Shown: one piece after another, positions 20,178 through 30,372 of the stretch
How the letters are laid out: every line of letters starts with the position of its first letter
How positions within the stretch are numbered: the first letter of the stretch is position 1
Assembly: GCF_000208925.1 (NCBI RefSeq)
Contig: NW_001914881.1
Coordinates: forward strand, 1-64,000
From: Entamoeba histolytica HM-1:IMSS
Lineage: Eukaryota > Evosea > Mastigamoebida > Endamoebidae
Reading direction: 5' to 3'
DNA: 64,000 nucleotides
Translations under genes and position numbers: made by a program
Notes under the pieces: model-generated
Told to the model about the DNA's origin: nothing
The model's database searches: none
Seen by the model: the letters and a program-made list of their open reading frames with translations, nothing else

Positions 20178-21747
20178 TTATGGGAAAACTTTGAAGTCAG
20201 TTGTACATTGAATTGATGTATCAACATTATCCAATTTAATTTCATTAATTTTCATACCAGAATATGTTTGGTCAACATCAAAGTCAATTTTGACTGGAAA
20301 CATATCATCTGTTCTTAGATTATTATCGTTCAATGTAAATTCCATAGCTCCAGTACTTCCATTTTCTACATTTCCAATTATCCATACAAGTCCATCTTCC
20401 ATATTGTATGTTCCTTCACAACTATCAACAATAACATTTTCTTTAACAGGAACAATAATACGAAGGTTATTTAATTGTTTTTTAGTTTCATATGAAATTG
20501 TCATGCTAAGGTGGTTCTCTTCTTCTGATGGCCAACAAGTAACACTAATTGGTAAAGACTCATTGTCTGTAGAAGCGTAACTCCATTTGATAAGAAGAGA
20601 TGGTGTTGGTCCAATGGCATATCCTTTAGCATTGGCTTTTGGAATTAATATATGATCTTTACTAAAAGCAGTAGTATCCATTTGAGGATGTAATTGTGTT
20701 TTTAATGGTAATTCATATTGATTAATAGTAATAGGAGTATGTGTTAAAGAAGCATCAGCAACAGAAACACTTAATGAACCAGATAAACTTAATGAACAAG
20801 TAGAATTTTCAGAGTACATTGAACATGAAACATTTTCGATTAATTTAACAATCATATTTTCAGTCATTAATTTCTTTTCTTGAATTGGTTGTTGTTTTTG
20901 TTCTTCTTCTTCTTGTTGATTAGTAGAACGATCTTCATCATCTTCATTATTAAGAATTTTTTCTTCATCCTCGTCAAATAAAATTTTCTTTTGTTTACCA
21001 AGAGTAATACCTCCTTTCTTCATTTTGATTGTTTCTTTCTTTTTCTGTTTTTCAATACGTCTTTTTTCTTCCTCTTCTTCTTGCATTTTAATCATTTGTT
21101 CTTGTTGAATTCGTTGAATTTCTTGATACTTTTCATCGATAGCTTTTTGTTCTTTTCCTTTTTGTTTTTCCAATTTTTCTCTTGACTTTTTTTCTGCTGA
21201 TAATTCTGAAGCTTTTTGTTGAGCAAGTTTTTTAGCATCACTTTTCTTTTGTTTAAGTTCAAGGAAATAAAGTTCTTCTTCTTGACTTTGCATAACTAAG
21301 TTTTGTTCAATATCAGACGAAGTTAATTTTTCACATGTTCCATCAAAGTTACAAAATTCAGAAATAACATCAGTAATCACAAAAACATCTGAACATATTT
21401 TTGCCTCTGTTATACCATCAAGTCGTTGTGATAATACAGAAACAATGCATTGAAGAATTTGAGTATCTTCAACAATATTAGAATTAATTGAAGTAATTAA
21501 TACAACATAAATATCGTCTACAGGTTGATATATATATTTAATTTTTTCTAATTGAATAAAAGTAACTTGACTACCTTTTTCTAATCTTGAGAATTGAGCA
21601 AGTATTGATGAAAAATTCTTTAATTTATAATTTTGTATTGCTGTTAAAATATTACCTCCACGTGATATTAATGCGATTGAGTAAATAGTCTAAATGTTAG
21701 TAGGTATAATTAAAATAAAACAATTTAATGGTGATGAATCAAACCAT
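20178..21747 (-). CDS. ARCN1 (delta-COP): Coatomer subunit delta (delta-COP), ATG-only first exon
   Basis: Subunit of the COPI vesicle coat for Golgi-to-ER retrograde traffic. Exon 1 is only the ATG (21745-21747). After a 55-bp intron, exon 2 (20178-21689) starts TIYSIALISRGGNIL, giving 504 residues, close to the usual 510. The N-terminal longin domain shows FIQLEKIKYIYQPVDDIYVV and LITSINSNIVEDTQIL. A highly charged linker with Lys/Glu runs follows (about 150-290). The C-terminal mu-homology domain has LLIKWSYASTDNESLPISV and TCWPSEEE, the delta-COP signature (LLKWR--S-DES-IPL-INCWPS). An annotation that ignores the intron would lose the first 104 residues. Confidence 0.95.
21690..21744 (-). 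other. Intron directly after the start codon of delta-COP (55 bp)
   Basis: Donor GTTTGATTC, acceptor CATTTAG, with a perfect TACTAAC branch-site motif about 12 bp before the acceptor. Splicing restores the longin-domain N terminus. Confidence 0.88.
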
Positions 21748-21752
21748 AGTTC
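21748..21752 (-). promoter_or_regulatory. GAACT element abutting the delta-COP start codon
   Basis: On the minus strand the sequence reads AAAGAACTATG, so the GAACT element touches the start codon. Either the transcript has almost no 5' leader, or the element lies within the leader. Confidence 0.45.
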
Positions 21753-21931
21753 TTTTCTTTTTTTAGTTCTTTTCTTTTTTTTTTAATGAAAGGAGAGATT
21801 TGAGTTAATTAAAACAAATTAATAACAAATTATATTTTTTTTTTTTGCAAAAATTAATTAGAAAAACATAAAAAATATAAAACAAAGATAATAGTTTAAA
21901 ACTGAATATTATTTTTATTAATCATCTGTTC

Positions 21932-24900
21932 ATGATTCATGAAATTATATTCTTCTTCTTAGTTGGGTATACGATGTGCCAAAATATTAATATATCAGTT
22001 TGTGGAGATGGAATTGTTGATGTGTTTGATGAAGAATGTGATTCTACAGAACATTGTACAAATTGTTATTGTGACAATGGGTATGAAAGTGTTAATAGTG
22101 TTTGTGTTCCTAAATGTGATATTGAAGGCTGTATTGGTGGTTGTATTAGTCCAAATGAATGTACTCGTTGTATTGAACCTGAGTATCAATGGGATTGTCA
22201 TAGTTGTGGAAATGGATATCATATAGAAGGTTTTATGAATTGTGTTCCATATAATTTGAGTGATGTTTATGGTTGTTATAAAATGTTAACTGACACTTCT
22301 TTGAGTACTGTTAAAACAATTCAATTGGACTCTTCGTTATTAAGTAATACTCAAGAATACACATTATATTTAAAAGATTTTAGACTAACTGTTGGTCATT
22401 GTAATTCTGCATTTAACCCACGTTCTCCTTATGTTAAAGGAATTTGGATTGAACTTAATGTCATTGATGAAGGGTATTATATTATTGAAACTGAAAAAGA
22501 ATATTCTAAAACATTGATTGAATATATTAATGCTCAACAATTTCGTTATGGATTTGATTCAGTTATAACTGTACAAAATGAGTGTTTTAAAACAGATAAA
22601 ATTGGATTTGCAACCTGTCTTGGTAAAAATAATGATTTAAATGATTATATATTATCAGCTTCATTCCTTTCTTATTATCAAGTTAGAAAGTATTACCTTC
22701 ATGTATTTGGTCAATATGGACTTGTACCTACAACTGATTTGAAGTTGTATGTTAGAAAAATTAATCATCCTTGCTCAGAAAGATCTGTTCATCTTTTATG
22801 GAGTGACATGATATCATCAACATTTACTGCAGTAGTCAATACTGTTAACTCATTAACAAGTTTATCCTCATGTTCTCGTCAACCACAACCTGGCACTTGG
22901 TTTTTTCTTAAAGGTGCTGATGAAACAATTATGGTATCTGCTTGTAATAATTCAGTTCTTTATGATACTTACATCCATCTCATACAAGTCCCAAAGATAA
23001 ATGATGATTTATCTAATGTTAGTTGTGGTGAAGGTGACAGTACTTGTGTTGGTTATAGTGATAGAGGTTGTGGAGTTGCAGCAAAATTAATGCATAAATT
23101 AGATTCATCGTATGACTATTTTATCTTTGTTTCAGCAACAGAAAAAACCCAGTTAAATGTTGAGTTTTCTACAGTTTGTCCATATAATTGTTTAAATGGA
23201 GTATGTTCTGTATCTAAAGGAGGATGTATTTGTAATGAAGGGTATATTGAGAGAAATAATGGGTGTACAAAATGTGGAAATGGTGTTGTTGACGAAAATG
23301 AAGAATGTGACCCATCTAATAAAACTGTTATTGAGTATTATTGTTCTGAAGAGACATGTATGTGTTCCTTTGGATATGTACCTGTCACCATTAATGGGAT
23401 TACAAAATGTGCAATTTCAACATGTGGAAATAATAAAATAGATGAATATGAAGAATGTGATGGTGGAAGAGGATGTGACCATTGTCATTGTATTGGTGAT
23501 TATTATGCTTATGCTAAGGCACGTAAAGACTGTATTTTACCTTCATGTGGTAACGGAAGATTTGATGCAGGAGAAGAATGTGATGGAGGAAAAGGATGTA
23601 TTGAATGTGAATGCCAACCAGGATGGTACTCAAAACATAGTTCTGATTGTAGGAGATACTCTACAAAGTTAATAGCATTAACAATATTTCTTCCTGGGTT
23701 AGGAATATATATATGCTTTGCTTTAGTTTTATTAATTATAAATTCTATTAAATATTCTCTCTTAATAGACAGGATTAAATTCGAATTAAATCAACAAAAT
23801 ATTATTTTCAGTGATGCTATAATTCCATTTGATTCTGCTGATTGTTATAAAATACCTGTTCTAAATGAATATTTTAATATTCATCCACAATCTATCAATT
23901 TTATGAATAACAAAACAGATATAGATATAGGTGTTGTTGTTGAGTCAACTTGTGTTATTACTAACTTTTCAAATGAAACAATGAACTTTATCTTTCATGG
24001 AAAAAAAGAATCGAAATATGATTTAGTTTTTACTCCATGTAGAGGTGTACTTAGAAAGGGTCAAAACAAAGAAATTAAAATACAATTATTGATGCATTGT
24101 ACTACAATTCTTAGTGAAGAAATTAAAGTTACTATTGGATTTTCTCATTTTAAAAAATTAATGAACAATTATCAACATCAACTTAGTTTAAATGGAACAA
24201 AACTAGATAAATCAAATAAGTCTCAACGTTCATTTAGGTCATCATTCTCTAGTGTTTCAAACCAAAACTCAACCTCATCAGATGAGGTTAGTGTAAAACC
24301 ATCAAAAGCAAAACGATTTTATGTAACTTTAACTTTAGAAGCTCAAAGTAGTTTATCATATAAATTAAATATTAATGATATTACTACCTATCAACCTCCA
24401 ATAGGTGAAGGAACATTTGGTATTGTTTATAAAGGACATTGGAGAAGTCTAGATGTTGCTGTAAAAATTATTAAAACTGATATTGTATCTATTGCTGATC
24501 TCATACAACCTTTTACTGAAGAAGTTAAATTATTAGAAAAATTACGTTCTTCATGCATAGTTTCATTTATTGGGTATTGTGCTGATGAAGAAACAGTATG
24601 TTTAGTATTAGAATTTTGTCCATTAGGTTCATTGAAAAAATATCTTCAATCAATGCCAACTTCAGTTCATCTTAAATTACGTTTTTGTCAAGACATTTCT
24701 CGTGGAATGTTATATCTCCATGAAAATAATATTATCCATAGAGATCTCAAAACTGACAATGTGTTAGTTTTAAGTGATAATCCTTATGATGCTGTTGTGT
24801 GTAAAGTTAGTGATTTTGGAACTTCAAAATGTTTTATTGAACAATCAAATCTAAAAGAAAAAAAAGATATTGGAACGCCAATGTATATGGCTCCAGAAAT

Positions 24901-25195
24901 TCATTCAGAAGGAATACTCAAACTTAAATCAGATGTATTTTCATTTGCAGTTTGTATGTTAGAAATATGGTTAGGAAAACCTCCATATAGTAGTGATGAA
25001 TTTCCTAATGCAGAGTCAATTTTTAGATTTGTTTGTGCAGGGAAACGACTTCATATTCCTAAAAAATGTTTATATCATGATATGATCAAGAAATGTTGGA
25101 AAGGAACTGTTGACTCTCGACCTTCTTTTAAAGAGATTGAAGAATACTTTGAGGAGTTAGTGCAAACTGTTCGAGAACATAAAGACCAGACTTAA
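21932..25195 (+). CDS. Transmembrane receptor-like kinase (TMK family)
   Basis: 1087 residues. A signal peptide (about 1-16) is followed by a long Cys-rich ectodomain with CxxC and repeated CGNG--D--EECDGG-GC--C-C units near 500-580. One helix spans about 581-606. A cytosolic linker with a Ser-rich stretch leads into a complete tyrosine-kinase-like/Ser-Thr kinase domain: GEGTFGIVYKG (about 824), AVKII, HRDLKTDNVLV (about 936), DFGTSK (about 961), GTPMYMAPE. HRDLKTDN favours Ser/Thr specificity. This is the architecture of the large Entamoeba TMK family, believed to sense the environment and surface changes. The ligand is unknown. All catalytic residues are present. Confidence 0.96.
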   Translation: MIHEIIFFFLVGYTMCQNINISVCGDGIVDVFDEECDSTEHCTNCYCDNGYESVNSVCVPKCDIEGCIGGCISPNECTRCIEPEYQWDCHSCGNGYHIEGFMNCVPYNLSDVYGCYKMLTDTSLSTVKTIQLDSSLLSNTQEYTLYLKDFRLTVGHCNSAFNPRSPYVKGIWIELNVIDEGYYIIETEKEYSKTLIEYINAQQFRYGFDSVITVQNECFKTDKIGFATCLGKNNDLNDYILSASFLSYYQVRKYYLHVFGQYGLVPTTDLKLYVRKINHPCSERSVHLLWSDMISSTFTAVVNTVNSLTSLSSCSRQPQPGTWFFLKGADETIMVSACNNSVLYDTYIHLIQVPKINDDLSNVSCGEGDSTCVGYSDRGCGVAAKLMHKLDSSYDYFIFVSATEKTQLNVEFSTVCPYNCLNGVCSVSKGGCICNEGYIERNNGCTKCGNGVVDENEECDPSNKTVIEYYCSEETCMCSFGYVPVTINGITKCAISTCGNNKIDEYEECDGGRGCDHCHCIGDYYAYAKARKDCILPSCGNGRFDAGEECDGGKGCIECECQPGWYSKHSSDCRRYSTKLIALTIFLPGLGIYICFALVLLIINSIKYSLLIDRIKFELNQQNIIFSDAIIPFDSADCYKIPVLNEYFNIHPQSINFMNNKTDIDIGVVVESTCVITNFSNETMNFIFHGKKESKYDLVFTPCRGVLRKGQNKEIKIQLLMHCTTILSEEIKVTIGFSHFKKLMNNYQHQLSLNGTKLDKSNKSQRSFRSSFSSVSNQNSTSSDEVSVKPSKAKRFYVTLTLEAQSSLSYKLNINDITTYQPPIGEGTFGIVYKGHWRSLDVAVKIIKTDIVSIADLIQPFTEEVKLLEKLRSSCIVSFIGYCADEETVCLVLEFCPLGSLKKYLQSMPTSVHLKLRFCQDISRGMLYLHENNIIHRDLKTDNVLVLSDNPYDAVVCKVSDFGTSKCFIEQSNLKEKKDIGTPMYMAPEIHSEGILKLKSDVFSFAVCMLEIWLGKPPYSSDEFPNAESIFRFVCAGKRLHIPKKCLYHDMIKKCWKGTVDSRPSFKEIEEYFEELVQTVREHKDQT

Positions 25196-25827
25196 TAAAA
25201 ACAATAAAATAGGAGTCTAAAGTCATAGCATATAACTTACACAATAATTACTTTGATAAATTAGTAAAAACGTAAATTTTAAACATTGTTTAATAAAACC
25301 TGTAATGTTAAAGAGTAATTTTCATTTAAATTACTTTAAGTTTAAGACAAAGTAAATGGTTTGTGTAATGTAAATTCATTAAGAATCAAGATAAAGAATA
25401 AAGAAATACCAAATAAATTATTATTTAAATCTTCTCAAAAAAAAAATAAATTAATTTAAGTCTTTAAAGAGTAGAATAATATAATCCTACAATTTATATA
25501 AACATTAAAATCAAAAATAAATTTGACAATTCACTATAAGACTTAATAAACTTTCAATTATTTATTATTCTTGTCTCAATAAATTATTGTTTAAGAAACA
25601 AAAGGTATATTATTTACTTCATTCATTTAAAAATTTAATATTGATAAATAATTTTAATTGAACGATATTCATTAAAAAGATATATTAGTCACTTTCATTA
25701 TCATTTACTAATAAAAGAAATTTATTTCATTGTTTAGATTCTTTACTTCTTTAATATTATTATTTCATTAATAAAACTACAACTAAAAATGTGTAAAAAC
25801 AAAGTTGATAATAGTTCCAACACTAAA
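25196..25827. other. AT-rich intergenic region between convergent genes
   Basis: About 630 bp holding the 3' ends of the kinase and the coiled-coil gene. No open frame or structure of note. Confidence 0.55.
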
Positions 25828-26265
25828 TTACATTATAGATGATTCTGGTGGTAAAATAGAACTAATAGTTAAACCAGAGGATAAGGTTTCGTGTCTTAAT
25901 GGAAAAACAATTCCTTCTTCTTTTTTGTTTTGTAACAAATCATTTAATTTAACTTGTAAAGATGACATGTCATTTTTTAAACTATCCACTTGGTATATTA
26001 AAATACTTTTTTCTCCTTCTAGTTTATAAATAACTCCTTGCATTTTAGCAAGTTCAATCTTACTAACCTCTTTATTTATTTTTTCTTCATTAAGTTGTTT
26101 TCTTAAATTTTCTATTTCTTTGACATACTGAAAATTTTCTTCACTTAGATGTTCAATTTTTGTCTTTAATTCTTTTTTTTCATTTTCCATTTGTTCAATC
26201 TTTTCTAGAGCAAGTTTCATTTGAACATATTGATCAACACTGATATTAACATTAACTTCTTGCAT
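25828..26265 (-). CDS. Short coiled-coil protein
   Basis: 145 residues of unknown function. From about residue 12 to 110 it is a continuous heptad pattern rich in Glu, Lys and Leu (KLALEKIEQMENEKKELK, ENLRKQLNEEKINKEVS). The last 35 residues are not coiled coil and are rich in Ser and hydrophobics. It has no signal peptide or membrane helix. It could be a cytoskeletal or tethering accessory protein, but nothing in the sequence decides this. Confidence 0.75.
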   Translation of the reverse strand: MQEVNVNISVDQYVQMKLALEKIEQMENEKKELKTKIEHLSEENFQYVKEIENLRKQLNEEKINKEVSKIELAKMQGVIYKLEGEKSILIYQVDSLKNDMSSLQVKLNDLLQNKKEEGIVFPLRHETLSSGLTISSILPPESSIM

Positions 26266-26397
26266 GGATAAAATAATCTTTTTTAAGTTTTTTATAGAAT
26301 AAATTAATTAATTTAATACTTTTATTATAAACAAAACTAATAACTTTTAATTTAAAGTATCAATTTAAATAGGATGTCAAAAAACTAAAAGTCGTTT

Positions 26398-28119
26398 TTA
26401 CATCTTTTCTAATGGCTCTAATCCAAGGAGTCTTAAGCCATTTCCTAAAACAATTCTTGCACAATAGAATAGGAATAATCGAGCTTTAGCTATTTCTGGT
26501 TCACTTCCTTTAACCCTGAGAGTAGAGAATGCAGAAGCAATGACATGAGATAATTCAAATAAATAAGAAACAAGTGTATTTGGTTCAAGATTACGATAAG
26601 TGTTCATAATAACATCACCAAACTTAGCAATGTTCATAATAAGATTTTCTGCTTCTTTTTCTGTTAATAATGAGAAATTAACTTCTGAAGCCTTTGGAAT
26701 TTCAATTCCTGACTTTCTTTCAACACCACAACATCGTGCATGAGCATATTGTAAATAAGGTCCAGTATATCCTTCAAATGAGGTCATTCTTTCTCTGTTA
26801 TATTCATAATCTTTAATTCTTTTAGCATTAAAATCTTGAACAAAAACAGCAGAAACTCCAATCTTATCAGCAACTGCTTCACGTTCATTTTCATCAATCT
26901 CTGAAATCTTTTCTGGATTCTTTTGCATATTTTCTAACATTGTAGCTTTAGCATCATCAAGAATATCTTGTAAAAATACAGCAGTACCTCTTCTAGTAGA
27001 CATACCCATAACCATACCAAAACTAATATGATAACATTCTTTAGCCCAACTGTATCCTAATAATTCAAGTATCTTAAATAATTGTTTAAAATGTAATGTT
27101 TGTTGTGTAGCAACAACATAATAACATTTACTAAATGAATAGGTGTTATGTCTCTTAATAGCAGAAGCAATGTCACGAGTTAAATAAAGAGTTGATCCGT
27201 CATCCTTTTTTAATAAAGCAATACCTAATTTATATTTTTCTAAATCAACTATGAGACATCCTTTATCCATTTTGGAAATACCTTTAGCTTCAAGGTCTTT
27301 AAGAACTTGACCAACTAAGTCCCAATCAGTCTCACTTTCTCCAGTAAAAACATCAAATGAAACATTTAATCTTCCATATGTCTTCTTAAGGTCTTCAAGG
27401 GCTAATGATCTAAATAACTTCCATTTTACAAGATAAGCTTCATCTCCCATTTCCATATGTTTAAAGAAATCTTTACCTTGAGCTCTAACATTATCATCTT
27501 TAGCTTTATCAGCATTAATTTTAACATAAACATCATATAAATGTCTAATTGGATTACGTTTTAATTCTTCTTCACTTCCATATTTCTCAAATCCAATAGC
27601 AAGAAGACCAAATTGACTTCCCCAATCTCCTAACCAATTCATTGAAATAACATTAAATCCAAGAAGTTTATGAATATTTGCAATGAAATTACCAATAATT
27701 GTAGAACGTAAATGTCCTGCATGGAAAGGTTTAGCGATATTAGGAGATGAAAACTCGACAATAACATTTTGTCCTTTTCCTAATGTACTTCCACCAAATT
27801 TCTCTTTTTCTTCAGCAACTTGATTAAGAATCATCTTAGTAAGAGCACTTTTATTTATTGCGAAATTTAAGAATGGACCAGTAACAGTAACCTTTGAAAT
27901 AATATCATTTGGCTTAATTTGTTCAGCTAATTTAGAAGCAACAGCACTAGGATTTTTTTCTTCGGTTTTCATTTGTCTGATAATTTTTGCTACAGGAACA
28001 GAAAAATCTCCAAGCTCTTTCTTTTTACATAATTCAACTGATCGTTCAGCAAAATCAATTGGAATACCAGCAACAGTAGAAATTGTTTCAGCAATTGATT
28101 TCTTGAAAGGTGAAAGCAT
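26398..28119 (-). CDS. ArgRS (RARS): Arginyl-tRNA synthetase
   Basis: Class I aminoacyl-tRNA synthetase charging tRNA-Arg. 573 residues. It has an N-terminal Add1-like domain (about 1-100) and the class I HIGH motif as HAGHLRSTIIGN (about 134). The ArgRS-specific MNWLGDWGSQFGLL and the KMSKS equivalent (MGMSTRRG, the degenerate form common in ArgRS) are present, and a helical DALR anticodon domain forms the C terminus, with YTGPYLQYAHAR. The end ...LRLLGLEPLEKM matches the family's C terminus. Full length and intronless. No organelle-targeting leader is evident, so a cytosolic enzyme. Confidence 0.96.
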   Translation of the reverse strand: MLSPFKKSIAETISTVAGIPIDFAERSVELCKKKELGDFSVPVAKIIRQMKTEEKNPSAVASKLAEQIKPNDIISKVTVTGPFLNFAINKSALTKMILNQVAEEKEKFGGSTLGKGQNVIVEFSSPNIAKPFHAGHLRSTIIGNFIANIHKLLGFNVISMNWLGDWGSQFGLLAIGFEKYGSEEELKRNPIRHLYDVYVKINADKAKDDNVRAQGKDFFKHMEMGDEAYLVKWKLFRSLALEDLKKTYGRLNVSFDVFTGESETDWDLVGQVLKDLEAKGISKMDKGCLIVDLEKYKLGIALLKKDDGSTLYLTRDIASAIKRHNTYSFSKCYYVVATQQTLHFKQLFKILELLGYSWAKECYHISFGMVMGMSTRRGTAVFLQDILDDAKATMLENMQKNPEKISEIDENEREAVADKIGVSAVFVQDFNAKRIKDYEYNRERMTSFEGYTGPYLQYAHARCCGVERKSGIEIPKASEVNFSLLTEKEAENLIMNIAKFGDVIMNTYRNLEPNTLVSYLFELSHVIASAFSTLRVKGSEPEIAKARLFLFYCARIVLGNGLRLLGLEPLEKM

Positions 28120-28424
28120 TGAATGATAATATTATTAATTTTAAAAACCCTATTTATTTTTTAATGCGACATTCATCAGAATAACAAAAATTTGTTCATT
28201 CATATAATTGTATCAGTATAAATAGAAATTAATAAGAACTTCAAAAAAAGATTTTTTTTTCAGATTTTTTTTATATGAAGGGAAGTGAAAGATAAAATAG
28301 AAACCTGAATAATACAAGAAAAATATCTAAGAAAATAAGGAAGAAATAATGGAAAAGTTAAATTCAAATTAATTTTCTTTAAGAAGAAAATGGTTCATGA
28401 GAACTGTAAATTCTATTGTCTCTT
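28120..28424. other. Divergent promoter region
   Basis: About 305 bp between ArgRS (minus) and the cysteine protease (plus). It is AT-rich with T-runs. I see GAACT at 28401, inside the presumptive leader of the protease gene and about 20 bp before its ATG. Confidence 0.45.
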
Positions 28425-30077
28425 ATGGGCTGTTCAAGGATCACTCAAAAACTATTTTTTACAGTTTTGGAATGGGCAGTACTTATTGCCACAATAGTTT
28501 CAATTATTTTGATTACAACATCTGTTATTTCCTTTGTTCTTATTCCTCCTATGGGAAAAACAGATATGGAAACAGTTACAACCGATATTATCAGAAATGG
28601 AACACAACAAGTTGTCAACGTTATTAATCAACATACATCATCTCATTCTAAACCAATTAAATCATCATTTGTATTAAGTAATCTTCCACCAGTAAAATTC
28701 CAAGGAAAAAGGTCAACGTGTTGGGTTTTCAGCACTATTTTCCAATTGGAATATGCATATAATAAAGATTTATCTAATAAATATATTTCATTAAATGAAC
28801 AAGCCTATGCTATTGATGCAGTTGAGGCTTGTAAGGCTGATGATTATAAAGGATGTCCAAAAAAGAGATTTGATTATAGTACAAATACAGGATATCCACA
28901 ATTTTTATGGAGATATTCATCTCTTTCTAATAAAGTCCTTCCAGAATCTATTTGTGAATATCAAACAAATAAAGATAATGAATGGAAATGTGACGGAAAA
29001 GAACAAGCACAAAAAACAAATGCATTAAAATTTGATGTTAAATCAATTGCTACTTTTAGAACAATTGAAGAATTAAAAGAAGCTGTCAAACAAGGACCAG
29101 TTTCTCTTGTATTAGTTTTGGTTCAAGGACAATATATTATTCAAGTAGACAATAAAGATAATATTCTTGGTAAGATTCCAGGTGCTGAAATTAAAGAATG
29201 TCCAGAAAATTCAAATCTTTGTGTTTATATTCCATCTGAACGAATTACTAATGATGGAGAATATATTATTCCTGAAAGAGCAAATAATAGATATGGATAT
29301 CATGTTGTTACTATTGTTGGGTATAATGATAATTATATTACTAAAGATAATACTTGTGGAGCATTTATTATTAGAGATTCTACTGATGATACTCTTGTTT
29401 ATGGCAGTCATTCATATCAATACCTTAAAGGAGAACATAGTGAATGGGATGAACGTACTCTTTGTGCTAATGTTTATAATCCACTTGGATGGGATTCATG
29501 TGTTTATATGAACCCAGGACCAACTGGAGATTCTAAAGTTGTTAAATATGATTTAAAAGCAACTTGTTTAAATGAAAAATATATCAAAGAGAATGTATTA
29601 AATACAAGAAAACCAACTGAATTTAAATGTATTAATAGTGATTTTTGTGATACTACTAAACGATATTTCATTTCATCAACTTCTCGATCTCAACATTCTT
29701 CATATCTCTTTACTATCACATTCTTAGAAGTTAATCCAAATAATACTGATGAACAAAAAGAAATTACGTTTACTGACTTCCCATTAGATTCTTATAATAA
29801 ATTCATTCAACCAATTGATTCTCAAATTGAATTAATTCAAACAAATACCACATTTTGTGGATATCGTTCTCTTCCTTATATCGTTCTTGATAAAATTTCT
29901 ATGGCTAAGACTCAAGACAGTTATTATGGAGTTCAATTCAACATTGAATGGGACAAACAATCATATCCTAACAATGGTGAATTTGATTATTCACAAATAC
30001 TTAAAAGTATTCATGAATTCCCAGAATATAAAGGATTCCTTGGACCAGAGCCATACCAAGTACGATATGAAGATTAA
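28425..30077 (+). CDS. Membrane-anchored papain-family (C1) cysteine protease-like protein
   Basis: About 550 residues. A hydrophobic segment (about residues 17-43) near the N terminus acts as a signal anchor, the arrangement described for the EhCP-C group. The papain-like core has the oxyanion Gln and nucleophile in KFQGKRSTCWVFSTIFQLEY (Cys99) and the catalytic His in GYHVVTIVGYND (His293). The usual Asn of the IIRNSWG motif is Asp here (IIRDSTDD, about 318). The start is the first ATG of this frame (28425), reading MGCSRI; an earlier non-ATG extension is not credible. A 200-residue C-terminal extension follows the core; its role is unknown. Lumenal or extracellular orientation of the core is inferred. 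Confidence 0.87.
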   Translation: MGCSRITQKLFFTVLEWAVLIATIVSIILITTSVISFVLIPPMGKTDMETVTTDIIRNGTQQVVNVINQHTSSHSKPIKSSFVLSNLPPVKFQGKRSTCWVFSTIFQLEYAYNKDLSNKYISLNEQAYAIDAVEACKADDYKGCPKKRFDYSTNTGYPQFLWRYSSLSNKVLPESICEYQTNKDNEWKCDGKEQAQKTNALKFDVKSIATFRTIEELKEAVKQGPVSLVLVLVQGQYIIQVDNKDNILGKIPGAEIKECPENSNLCVYIPSERITNDGEYIIPERANNRYGYHVVTIVGYNDNYITKDNTCGAFIIRDSTDDTLVYGSHSYQYLKGEHSEWDERTLCANVYNPLGWDSCVYMNPGPTGDSKVVKYDLKATCLNEKYIKENVLNTRKPTEFKCINSDFCDTTKRYFISSTSRSQHSSYLFTITFLEVNPNNTDEQKEITFTDFPLDSYNKFIQPIDSQIELIQTNTTFCGYRSLPYIVLDKISMAKTQDSYYGVQFNIEWDKQSYPNNGEFDYSQILKSIHEFPEYKGFLGPEPYQVRYED

Positions 30078-30346
30078 AAATTTCATTTATCTTGATTAAA
30101 TTGAAGAAAGAACAAAGAATTGTTTTTATCGGTCTTTTTTTTTGGAATGTTTATTATATAATGTCTTTTTATAGTAATTTTTTTATTAATTACAAAAACC
30201 TTAAAATAGATATTCGACAATTAAAAATAAACAAAAAGTAAAAAAAAATTAAAAGTATAAATTAAAGGGTTAGCTAAGAACTATTTTAAGCTAAAAAATT
30301 AACTTGAAAGAAGGAAAGGTAAAAACGAATAAAAAAAAAATTTTTA

Positions 30347-30351
30347 GAACT
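30347..30351 (+). promoter_or_regulatory. GAACT element upstream of the RasGEF gene
   Basis: TTTTTAGAACTCAAAATTTTC precedes the ATG at 30373 by about 22 bp. It combines a GAAC element with an AAAATTT-type initiator-like string. Confidence 0.45.
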
Positions 30352-30372
30352 CAAAATTTTCAGAAATAAGAA

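Noticed and set aside
28397..28424. Upstream or non-ATG starts for the cysteine protease
   Set aside because: The earlier ATG frames stop at once, and the extension of the real frame lacks an ATG; 28425 is the first usable start.
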